From JBGSUZ01 sp964404895 (GTDB lineage Bacteria; Bacillota; Clostridia; Peptostreptococcales; Acidaminobacteraceae), in NCBI GenBank assembly GCA_964404895.1, contig CAYOLV010000006.1, positions 1 through 64,000 of the forward strand: a stretch of 64,000 nt of DNA. Reading direction: 5' to 3'. Below the pieces are notes generated by a model that saw only the letters and a program-made list of their open reading frames with translations, did no database searches and was not told the DNA's origin. Position numbers and translations under genes: made by a program. Shown one piece after another: positions 43,530 through 54,100 of the stretch. The stretch's first letter is position 1. The number at the start of each line of letters is the position of its first letter.

Positions 43530-45056
43530 TTAACGATTAATGAGTTTATCTCGATAATCCTCAGTGATGGTCACACGGATGTGATCCAATAGTTTATTGA
43601 GCATAGCCGCAGCTTCTGCTCTTGTGACTTGTTGTTTCGGCTTGATTGTACCATCTGCGTAGGCGCTGATCAACCCGATTTCATTTGCCATATAGATGGA
43701 ATCCTTTGCAAAACTAGGAATGCTGCTGTCATCTTTAAAAACTGTTTTATAGGGCGGTTGAGGTGCCATATCCTCTATGCCTAGGGCATTGATGACTCCA
43801 TTAATCATATCCGCTCTGGTGAGGGGACGATCTGGTTGGAAATCAGCATTTTCTCCAATAGCTAAATTGTTTTCCTTTATATACTCATAAAAATTGATAT
43901 AAGGATCGTTAGGTTCAATGTCTGTAAAAGGGGGTGTAATGCCATTTCCTCTGCTTCTTTTAATAAGTTCTGCATTAGTAAGAGGTTTTATATCTTCTAA
44001 CACTCTCGCTAAAGCGATGAAGAAGTCTCTTCGAGTCACTTTTGCATTTGGATAAAAATAATTGGACTCTGGAGAGAATAATTCCAAACTGGTGGTCAGC
44101 AAGATTTGATTTTCTGCCCAGTAGCCGCTTACATCTCTCAGCTTAGGTGCAATTAATGGTTTCGCGCTAATCACGGCCGTCTTCTTTAGACTTTTCTGAC
44201 CCTTAGCTCTTAACTTATCATTGATTGTGGTTCCGCTTATAGTTGGCATATCATAGTTGTATTGCAAAACATTTTCTCGGGTTCTTACCTGAGTATAGTT
44301 CCCTTTAAAGCTAATGGTCTGAGTTTCTGTTTTCGTGTAGTCAAAGCGTTCTTTTTCAACGGATGACATTTTAATTTGAGCGGTGCCCTTCCATTTTTCA
44401 GTTGTAGAGGTAGTACTGGACGAAGCACTCTTCAATTCAGCGGAAACTGTTTCGTTGATGATTTGGGTTTCGCTGTTTCCCCATCGGTGGTCATAGCCTA
44501 CCAGAGTTTCAGAACTGGATTCTACAGTTACTTTGCCCGTACTTGTTTTAGCCGTAGTTCCCGCCCTATAATACAACCTCTTGGTATAAATGCTCCCAGA
44601 ATAAAAGCCCACTGCTGGTGTGTTGTCTTCTAGAATAGATTTTGATATAACATAGTTTCCTATATTGTATGCTACGCCGTTGAGAACAATCTGTTCATCT
44701 AACTTAGAAACTGTCATTTTGTAAGTGGTTTGATTAACTGCAGAATTATTCAATTTTTCTATATCATAAGTGATTTTTCGGCTGAGACTGGCATTTTCTT
44801 CTGTATTTTCAAGCTCATAACTGTAAGTCATTTTATATTTGTCTGTAGTCGGTACTGTAGTTGGAACCGTTACAGTCCCTGTCAATAAAATAGGTTCTCC
44901 TGAAAGCCAGCTGACTTCAGAATATTCATAGACCCCTGCTTTAGGGGTGAGGTCGCCGTAGACCCCACCTTCTATATGAGGGATATCTGCATAGGCAATT
45001 GTGGTCGCTCCTAAGACGATCATCAAAGCCCAGGCCAATATTTTACTTTTTTTCAT
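43530..45056 (-). CDS. Secreted protein with three C-terminal SLH domains
   Basis: 508 residues. The signal peptide MKKSKILAWALMIVLGATT is cleaved near AYA. Residues 30-300 are beta-rich and lack a family motif I recognise (YSEVSWLSGEPILLTGTVTV, ERFDYTKTETQTISFKGNYT). The C-terminal 200 residues are three SLH repeats: DVSGYWAENQILLTTSLELF, ITPPFTDIEPNDPYINFYEY with PDRPLTRADMINGVINALG, and SFAKDSIYMANEIGLISAYA with QVTRAEAAAMLNKLLD. The SLH block is at the C-terminus, unlike its neighbours. AAGGAGG precedes the ATG. Gaps of about 20 bp on both sides place it in the five-gene operon. Confidence 0.88.
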   Translation of the reverse strand: MKKSKILAWALMIVLGATTIAYADIPHIEGGVYGDLTPKAGVYEYSEVSWLSGEPILLTGTVTVPTTVPTTDKYKMTYSYELENTEENASLSRKITYDIEKLNNSAVNQTTYKMTVSKLDEQIVLNGVAYNIGNYVISKSILEDNTPAVGFYSGSIYTKRLYYRAGTTAKTSTGKVTVESSSETLVGYDHRWGNSETQIINETVSAELKSASSSTTSTTEKWKGTAQIKMSSVEKERFDYTKTETQTISFKGNYTQVRTRENVLQYNYDMPTISGTTINDKLRAKGQKSLKKTAVISAKPLIAPKLRDVSGYWAENQILLTTSLELFSPESNYFYPNAKVTRRDFFIALARVLEDIKPLTNAELIKRSRGNGITPPFTDIEPNDPYINFYEYIKENNLAIGENADFQPDRPLTRADMINGVINALGIEDMAPQPPYKTVFKDDSSIPSFAKDSIYMANEIGLISAYADGTIKPKQQVTRAEAAAMLNKLLDHIRVTITEDYRDKLINR

Positions 45057-45077
45057 ATTAACCCTCCTTTTGAGCGT

Positions 45078-48000
45078 CTAGTTGCCTTCAACAAAAATGA
45101 CCATTGCCGTTTCTTTGTTTCTCAGGACATAAATTTGGTCGCCTTCTTTAATATCTGAAATACTGATGGCTTTTTTATTCTTAATGATTAGGGTATTTTC
45201 ATACTTCACGTAGGTGTCTACCTGATTGGCAGTCCAATTGCTCATAGCAGTTGACCAGTCATTCGAATTTGTCAGTTGAAGTCTTGTCCATTTGGTGTCA
45301 ATTGCTTCAACCGTACCTCTCGTCAACGTTGTCCCTTTTAAGATCGTGTTCAGAGAAGTTGGAATTGTGGTTTCGTCCGTTGTAGTATCATCTAGCGGCT
45401 GGCCTTTTATAAGACCTTTCTTGCGTAAGTTGATGCCATAGATCACATCTGAACCATCTGTTACAAATACGCCGTAGTATCTTTCATATTTAAGCCCCAA
45501 ACCGTCGGTGCTTAAGTTCTCAGATTCCCCATAGCCTTTGTTGAAGAATTCTGTCGGCTTTATCGCTACAGGATAATCCGATACAGTCACGTTGGTAATC
45601 GATGTGTCGGCAGTGTAGTAGAACCTTCTAGAAGTTGCGGTTTCCACTGCGCCCCAAGCATTATTGGTCATTTTTGCGTAATTTTCAAAGATGACTGTGC
45701 TGTAATCGACGCGGTAAATTGTTCCGATATACAAGTTTTCAAAGATACTTTGAGCTTTATTGATGACTTGTACAACACTGGCAGTTTTGTCGCCATAGAA
45801 GTAATCCCCTACTACGTATACATTGTCCAGTCTATTCATTTGGCTCGGAGAAATAAGTCTGCCGTCGTTGACGATAATCGTGCCCTCATTCAGGGCGTAG
45901 TTCTCTTTATTGTTGAGTTCCATGCTGCCCAGAGTGGTATCCAGCGTATCAATTGTATCATTTTTCACAATTAATTCACTGCCGCTTCGGATATTGACTT
46001 TAACCGCTGTTTCAGCGTCGTAATTGGCTTCAACAACCACATAAGCCGCCATATCTTTATAGTATTGTGAAAAATCTTTAGGTCTTACCACTTGGGAACC
46101 CGCATAAATACCTGTCTTTTCCGTGTAAGGGATTTCCAGCATATAATTGTCAATGGCTGTCCAATTGGCATTTCTTAAAACGTAAGGATCCTTTAGGGTC
46201 ATTGTCCCTGCAGTCGTGTTCACATCGCTGATGGTTCCTTTGTAGATTTGCTTGATTAGACGCTCCGCCGCTTCGATTTCAAGTTTGGAAACTGAATTGG
46301 TATAGATGCTGCTGAAATACAGTTTCACTTGATCTCCCGGTTTAAGCGCTTTTAACGTCGTCACTACACCATCTTTAATAACTTTAGTGCTGCTGGTGAT
46401 GGTATAGCGTTCTCTCGTTCCACTATTCAGCTGAACCAAAACCCCATCACTGTAAATGTTATAGATTGAGCCCATTCTCATTTTTTCAAAATCGCCAATA
46501 GCCCCGCCGTTTTCAGGCACCGTCTCAGAGTTGACATTAGTGATGTAGCCGTTTTTCAGAACCACTTCTACGTCAATACCTCTTTGAAGGTCTTTAAGTT
46601 GGGCATTGTTGCCGTTGATCAATATCAGTGCATGTTGGGCTACCGGATACTCGCTGATTTTATTGTCATAGTCATAAATACTCAAAGTATTCATTTTAGC
46701 CGCTTCATCATAACCGACATTTCTGACTGTTCCTGTCACATTTTTATTGACCACAGGAACAACTTTCATGTAAAGCATAGTCTTATTGTCTTTAACATAG
46801 TATTCGACATTGTCCCCTTCTTTGAGAAGACCCGTGCCGCCGACACTATTGTTTTTAAAGACCACCACATCGTTTCGAACCCCTGTTTGAGGGTTGGTTT
46901 CAATATTGAGGTCATATAAGTTGCCGTCAAAATCTTTGAGGCGAACTAATTTTGTGTCGATATTTTTGCCATTTTCATAACGGGACTTATTAGTTACCGT
47001 ACCCACTTTACCAAAGTGGAAAGTGACGCCATCTGAGTTTTCCGTTGTTTCAACCATTTTAGAAAGCAGAGTGTCATCATTGATGGCTTCTGCATAATAA
47101 ACTTGATTGTTTTTCATGAGGTAGCTAATTTCGTCCCCAATTAACAACTGTTTAGAACTGCTGATTTTCCTATTTTTGTAAGTTACCCAATCGTTGGTGA
47201 CTTTTGTTTTGGGATTGTACTGGTATACCAATTGATTGAGCTTCCCATCTACGCTTTTTACAGTATAAATAGTCTTGGTCAACTTGACCCCTGCCAAAGT
47301 TTCAGTTGTGGCTTTCTTGCCAATGATCAGACCAAATTCTGAAGTGGTACTTAAATTGGTCATGAGTCGCTCTGACATATGTTCCAACGTCTTGGCAAAT
47401 TCCCCACGACTCATGCCCGCCTTTGGTTTGAAGTTCCCATCGTTGCCAAGATAAATCAACTTTTCAGCAATCATCGCCTCAATCTGGCTTCGATACTGAG
47501 GTGATACACTTGTGGCATCGTAGAAAGAGAAGACACCTGTCAAGTCATTGTTGTCGGCTTGAAGATTGATCGTTCTTGCTGCCCAAACCGCCAACTTCTC
47601 TCGGTTGACAATTTTCTCTAAGTCTACCTGTTCTGCCAATGGAACGATGTTTAACGTTAAGGCTTCTCTAGCATACTCTGCGTTATAAAGTCCTTGAAGT
47701 GCTGCTGCGCCAAGGCCTGTCGAGGCTGCTGTCACTCTTCTTTGAACTGCTGCTTCTCTGCCTCTCGCCTTGACAAGCATGGCAATGGCTTCGTTTCCAG
47801 TGATAGAGCTGGCAGGTCTAAAGGTATTAGAATTATATTTTCGAATGACCCCCATGGCGGACATTTTTGTGACTTCCTTTAAAAAGGTGTTATTGGTCAT
47901 GTCCGTATAGGTTGCATCTTTGAGCAGTTCAGTGCCTTTGTTGTATCCCAAAATCACTTTTGGGGCTTCAGTGCTCAGGGCAGGCGGCGTAAATTGAGGT

Positions 48001-48104
48001 ACGAGCACCTCCAAGGTTGAATTGTCCCCGAAGGCGACCCCACTCGGCAGGATCAGCGCCACAGCCAAAATTCCACAGATGCCTTTGTTCCATAACTTGT
48101 TCAT
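45078..48104 (-). CDS. Large N-terminally SLH-anchored surface protein
   Basis: 1008 residues. The signal peptide MNKLWNKGICGILAVALILP is cleaved near AFG. SLH repeats span about residues 50-265: MTNNTFLKEVTKMSAMGVIR, PASSITGNEAIAMLVKARGR, then SQIEAMIAEKLIYLGNDGNF with MSRGEFAKTLEHM. The following 740 residues are beta-strand-rich repeats built around short motifs such as L-x-x-GD-x-V-x-x-Y/L and G-T-V-x-x-V (LLIGDEISYLM, LLKEGDNVEYYV, LKPGDQVKLYF, IKEGDQIYVL). This periodic pattern suggests a chain of small OB- or SH3-like barrels. No enzyme motif is visible. AAAGGAGGG precedes the ATG. It is 18 bp after the giant IPT/TIG gene, so the two are likely made together as surface-layer components. 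Confidence 0.87.
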   Translation of the reverse strand: MNKLWNKGICGILAVALILPSGVAFGDNSTLEVLVPQFTPPALSTEAPKVILGYNKGTELLKDATYTDMTNNTFLKEVTKMSAMGVIRKYNSNTFRPASSITGNEAIAMLVKARGREAAVQRRVTAASTGLGAAALQGLYNAEYAREALTLNIVPLAEQVDLEKIVNREKLAVWAARTINLQADNNDLTGVFSFYDATSVSPQYRSQIEAMIAEKLIYLGNDGNFKPKAGMSRGEFAKTLEHMSERLMTNLSTTSEFGLIIGKKATTETLAGVKLTKTIYTVKSVDGKLNQLVYQYNPKTKVTNDWVTYKNRKISSSKQLLIGDEISYLMKNNQVYYAEAINDDTLLSKMVETTENSDGVTFHFGKVGTVTNKSRYENGKNIDTKLVRLKDFDGNLYDLNIETNPQTGVRNDVVVFKNNSVGGTGLLKEGDNVEYYVKDNKTMLYMKVVPVVNKNVTGTVRNVGYDEAAKMNTLSIYDYDNKISEYPVAQHALILINGNNAQLKDLQRGIDVEVVLKNGYITNVNSETVPENGGAIGDFEKMRMGSIYNIYSDGVLVQLNSGTRERYTITSSTKVIKDGVVTTLKALKPGDQVKLYFSSIYTNSVSKLEIEAAERLIKQIYKGTISDVNTTAGTMTLKDPYVLRNANWTAIDNYMLEIPYTEKTGIYAGSQVVRPKDFSQYYKDMAAYVVVEANYDAETAVKVNIRSGSELIVKNDTIDTLDTTLGSMELNNKENYALNEGTIIVNDGRLISPSQMNRLDNVYVVGDYFYGDKTASVVQVINKAQSIFENLYIGTIYRVDYSTVIFENYAKMTNNAWGAVETATSRRFYYTADTSITNVTVSDYPVAIKPTEFFNKGYGESENLSTDGLGLKYERYYGVFVTDGSDVIYGINLRKKGLIKGQPLDDTTTDETTIPTSLNTILKGTTLTRGTVEAIDTKWTRLQLTNSNDWSTAMSNWTANQVDTYVKYENTLIIKNKKAISISDIKEGDQIYVLRNKETAMVIFVEGN

Positions 48105-48122
48105 AAAGTGGCCCTCCTTTGC

Positions 48123-51100
48123 CTATTTTTGAATGAGCAAGATATAGTCGCCTGCTCTATTGATTCTTGAAAATACCATGTTCTGTGTTGAATCTACACG
48201 CGAGGTCACCACGACCCACTTGCTTGTAGCACTGTCATATCTGTACATGTGCACATTTTTCTCTTGAGCCGCTGTCAACCCCATGTTGGCAAAACTGAGT
48301 CCAATGTCAATATTACCCGTAAAGGTGTCTGACATTTCCCTCTCTTGATTGTTTACCGCATAAGGTGCGATGGTAAAGATTTTGCTGACTGCCTTTTGAT
48401 TTCTCGGAATAACCATTTTCATGGCATTGCCATAAGCATTTTCTTGAAGTTCTGTACTGAGCTGTCCATAAGTCGATTGCCCTGTACTCAGTTCCTTAAA
48501 GTTCGGTGTATTAAGGTGCTGGGACATAAACTGCAAGACGGCGTCCCCGTAATTGACAGTATAAACCCCTGAACCGTTATACACTACTGCTTGCGGAATG
48601 TTCACTAAGCGTTTGATGGCTTTAGTCGCTTGGTCTTTGCTGACTGTAATAACTAAATCCTTGTCAGGATATTTCGATGAAATTTGAATAACTGACGTAT
48701 TGCCTTGAAGCTGAACGGTATGGGTCTTGTTGTCAGGAACCCCAATTTGACCGTCTATGTCTGACTGACCTAGTTCTTTAATGTACTTCAGGTCGCTGTA
48801 AGGAATGTAGGCAATATTGGAATAATTGGAGAAACCAAATTTGTTGGCCGCCTTAATGACAAAATAGAGTTTTTCATTCTCTTTCATTTTATCAAGTCCT
48901 GGCAACTTTGTAATTTTGTAAGGTTCTGTATCCGTATTGGTCAGGTAAATAAATTCTCTATAGCTGTTGTTGATAAGTTGCAACTGGGTTTCAGTTCCAA
49001 TGTAGTAGTAAATCTCATAGTAATTGGAGTTGTTAGACGTATAACCGTAAAGACGAATGTATTTCTCATCGATTAAGTCTGCGTTGAGGTTGACCGGATC
49101 TGACGGCACTGGCACGCTGTAGGTCAGCTCTGTTTTACCGTCTGAAATACCTTTGTCTGGGTTGATGACAGTGACAAATATTTTGCCTTCAATTAATTTT
49201 TCTGGTGTAACGACTTTTAGAGTGTTCGCATCCACAAAAGTAACTGTAGTGGCTGCGATGGCGTCTTTTAAGAGATAATATTTATCATCTTTATAAAGGC
49301 CATAATTCCCCGTGTGGGTCGCGGCCGTATCTAAAATAGGAGAAGTCCCAAAATAGACTTTTGCGCCCGTTAAGAAGTTGGTTCCTTTGATGATAATTTC
49401 CTCGCCACCCTCTAAGCTGACTCGGTTTTTAACTGTGGTTCCGTCTGCAGCGTAAATGGTTCCCGCTACCGTCGGTGCGGAGACAATTGTTAAGGAATCT
49501 TTAAGGGTGAAGGAGCCATAGTCACTGTTTTGAACAGTTACAGCTTTAACACCAAGGGTGAGGTTATTGGTCGTGGTAAATGTAATTTTTGTCCCTTGGT
49601 TGGAAACCACTACGTTTGGCATTGGAATACCATTTGTGGTTCCGATGATAACGCTGGCGCCATCTCTAAAATCAGTACCTGTAATGGTGACTGTATTTCC
49701 ACCCGCCGCAGATGTTTCGACAGGCGAAACACTCTTAATGACTGGATCAGACAACGGTTTTCTATATACAAAGTAAATCGGTTTTGCTGCATCTGGGCCA
49801 ATTCGATTGTCTAGCGTAGTGGAGTTTGCAATCCCTTTGTCTGTATTTTGAACAAATACAGGATATTTCTTGTCTACGTCTGTCGTTGTCCCCGCTGGAA
49901 CTCTGACAATAATGTTGTCCAGTGTCAAGGTCGTTCCTGGGTTTGCAGGGTCGTCTATGCCCACTTTTGTAATTTCGACAACGGTTGCTTTGACGCCGTT
50001 AATGAGGACTTCTGCCCCTTCGCGGAAATCTGTACCTCGAATCTCAAACTCCCAACCTCCTTTGACAGAACCTTCTACATAATAGGATAGCTGGTCGTCA
50101 CTTGGCACTTTGGGTTTCATGTCATAAATTTTAGGCTCGCTGGCTGGGTTGGTATAAGTGAAGTTAATTTTTGCCGTTCCTCCGTCAGGATTGATATAAG
50201 TCGCAGGGACTGTATCAATGGTGTAGTAGGAAGGGGTCATGGCTGTAACATGGTTGGCATTGTCGTAGGCTGTCTTTGGAGAATAACCTCTTTCAACCAT
50301 TACCCGTCGGTCTTCGATGTTGACCCGAATATATTCGAAAATGTCTTTGGCCGGATCATAGGTACCTGGCGATGTTTTCACATAATTCCCCGGAGAATAA
50401 TAGTTGACCGAAGTTTTCAACATACCCATTGGAATATAAACATCTGTATTGTCATAGGCAAAGGTTTGTGTATACACGTTGCCATTTTCTTGTATCTGTA
50501 TGGTCAGGGTTGGAGTCGGATCCGCTGCGTAGGTGACTTTAAGTCCCCCATCCAAATTAATTGTGGCATTGCCATTATTGATCAGCCCTGAATTTGGCAG
50601 ATTTCTGGAAATTTCTCGATTGTCGATGTCTCCGAATCTGACCAGTGCTTGAAGGTTGTTCAAGGTTACTGGTGCTGAATTGATATCGGTTAAATTATAG
50701 TAACCTCTTACGCTGGAACGGTATAACTCCGTACCATAAATTTCTTTCTGTTCTTGCCCTGTTTTACGCCCAATATTAGGCACGATGCTGGTCAAGGTCG
50801 GTTTAGAAGAAATGTAGGTGTACGACATTTTATTGGTAATCCCAGAGTCGTTGTTCACAAGATAAAGGCTAACCTTTCCTGCTGCATTGGCTGGTGTAAT
50901 GACTTTAATGTAGCCATTGCCAAAGTTCACTATTTTAGCTTCCTTCGTTCCGAAGAAAACTCTTGGGAACACTTCGGATTCATATCGGAAAGTATGGTAT
51001 GGATTAGTGGTGTCTGGTACTTTAATGGCATCTAATTCTGCCACATTGTCATTTTCCATATACTCGCGATAGTTGTCCCATTTGCCGTTGCCGTTAAAGT

Positions 51101-54100
51101 CTGTAAAGACATCCCCGACTTCATAACTTGAGCCGTCGTTGTCTGCATCTTTAAAAGGCTCAAAGAATCTAAAGTCAGAACCGAAGATCTCCACTATTTC
51201 ATTCCCGTTGGAAGAACCTGAATCTGCAATGACCTTTGTTATTTTTGGAATACTGGAAGGTTTGATGTAGGTAAACCCTTTTTCTACGCTGGCAGAAGCC
51301 CCATCGGAATTGAGAACTACCACCGGGACAGTGAACCTGTCTACACCGTAGTCATTTTTCAAATCTTTTAAAGTTGCTGGCATGGTAAAGGAAATGGATT
51401 TACCGTCTAATGCAAGAAACACATCTGCGTCTGGAACGGTTTGAGAATCCACAATGACCTTAACGCCATCTTGGAAATCTGAACCGTGGATGGTAACGGT
51501 ATATCCCCCTGCATCTGAACCCTCAGCAGGGTCAATCTTAGTGATAACAGGATAAGAACCCGCTTGCGATACATAATAGAAGCCTTCGGTGTCTAACAAT
51601 TCCGCTCTCTTCGTATCAGGATTGACAATGGCTACATCTTTATAGCCAGTTCCCGAAGCCAATACTGGAACAGTGAAGAGAATTTGGTCTTTAGAAACAA
51701 CTCGAACTCTATTCCCCGTAATGATATGGGTGGTTGCGTCAAATTTATAGGCGGTTGTGAAATTCAAAGTCATGGTCCCTAATTGAATGGCGCTGTTGTG
51801 TCCATTGTCATAGACGAAGGTAATGGCCTCTTCTGCGCCATTATCGGTCACTGCTTTGAACCCGCCATTGCTCTTGAGCACTTTGTAAACTTTATCTTTG
51901 CCGTTGGTCAACTTTAAGTTGCCCTCAAAATCTTCACTGAGGGTGAAGAAGGAATACACATTGCTGGCAGTGGCTTCTCTCAAGATAATACTCTTGCTGT
52001 AGTCAGCCATCTTTGATTTCAAAGTACCGTCCGCACTCATGTCTCTGCGAATAATGTCATTGTTCATGACGCCCTTGATATAGACTTTCCCACCTGAAAC
52101 AGCAGTATCATCAATTTCGATGGTGGTAATGCCTTCTGGGGCGCGAGTGGTGCCATCGTAGACAATGCTTACATCTGCATCAATTACTGTGCCGTTTGCA
52201 TCATAAGCTTGGTAAGTGTTCGTAGTCTTGTTGTATCTAAAGACGTAATAGCGTTGATCTCCGTCTGTTAACACCGGACGTTTCTGTTCGTCTTGTTCTG
52301 TATAGTACATTCTGCGTTTGCTCAGGTCAGTATCATCGCCTTCATAGCTGTAAACATAGGTGTTCCCAACAAATTCAGAATAACGGGCTACGTTGTTCAC
52401 GTCTAAGGTAATCAATTGTTCACTGACTGGAGCGGTATAACTTAAAAACTGCAGATTGCCGTTGGCATCAGAATTGTAAGTATTGACGTCCTTATTGTCC
52501 AAATAGACCTTAGAACCAATCAATCTAAAGGCGTCTAAGCCGATGTTGGTCGGTGCCGTAGGATCTGGTTTTAAATAGTTGTCTCCATTGGCAGAAACCA
52601 AGGTGCCGTAAATCCCTTTGGCAGGAGAAATACTTTTGAGCGTTGGATCTTTGTCAAAAGATTTGACATAAACGAAGTCCCAAACCGCCATACCGCCAGA
52701 TGGATTCATGACTTGAAGCTGAGTCATGCCCTCTCTGCCTTCTGGTGCTGTAAATTTAAGATTGATCTTGTCTCCGGAAGTGTCTACTTCCCGCTTGACG
52801 CCTTCAACCACTTCTCCGTCTAAATAAACTTTGACCCCATTGGCAAAGTTAGTTCCTCTAACGACGACTTCGACGTTTCCATCGATTGAAACAACGTTTG
52901 GAACCACTGCCTCAATAATTGGATAATCTGTTGTGGTCAAGATTTCCACGGCGTCGTATTTAACGACTGCATTACCATAGGCTTCGCTACCCAAACGAGG
53001 GTTGCTGACCTGAATATTCTTTTTAACATTTGCGACTTTAAAAGTGACTTCGTCAGGAATTTTAATGATAATTTTGGTACCTGTCTCGTTTCCTACCGTA
53101 CCGTCAACCACTTCATTGTTACTGTTGAGAATGGTCATTTCAAGGGGGATGGGTACACCTGCACCATCTACAACAGTCGTTTCTATTCCGTCAGCGTCTG
53201 CTATTTTGGTCTTAATGATAGGTCCACTTGCATCATTTGGGAAGAAGCCCACTTGGTACTGGGACTCTGAAATATTGCCGACCCCTTTGATCAAGACGGT
53301 TGGTTTTTTAAGTTCTACGGTACCGTCCGCATTGGTCTTTTTGTAAACATTGAACTTAGAGCCTTTGATGACCAAATAAGTGTCTTGCTTGAGTTTATAT
53401 TTGCTGCCCGTTGTACTCACAACTTGAATCATATCCGGCACCACCGTGTCGATGACCGGTGTTAGCGTACTTGGAATAAAAGTAAAGGCATTGGCCATGG
53501 TATCACTCTGTTTAAAGGTGTACACCTTGCCATCTGTAGCGGTTAAAATGGTCTCTGTTTCTACCAATACGTCCTTGATTGGGTCCGCTAGAACGTCATC
53601 GATTGGTGCTGTTCTAATAGAAACTTTGTCTGGCGAATCATTGGTGCCTACATCTATGTCATAAACAGCTCCGTTCTTTTGGAAGGCCGCTTTATTTCCC
53701 ACAAAGATACTGACTTTTCTTTTAACGGTAACGTCTTTGCCGTTGAACTGGCCGTCAGGTTTGCCGTCTCCCGTATCGTTGATATAGTCGATGATCAAGG
53801 TTTGATCCGCGTCTTGGCTGGAAAATGTTTTGCCTGCGCCGTTGAGCACTAAGCCCGGAATGTTCATATTAATCATGTTTTTAGCAACTACTGTCACGTC
53901 TACGCCTGTGTCTGGTCCTGTAGTTGGTGAAATTTGTTCAATGTTGAGTTTTTTCAAGGAGTCTACCACGGTGTAAATACTAGGATCCGCGGCGCCACCT
54001 ACAATTTGTTCGGCTACAACCTCCCCGTTTTCCACTTTGGTCAGAACCACGTTGTAGTCCCCTTCCGAAAGGCCAACTGGCACTTGAACGACCAATTGTT

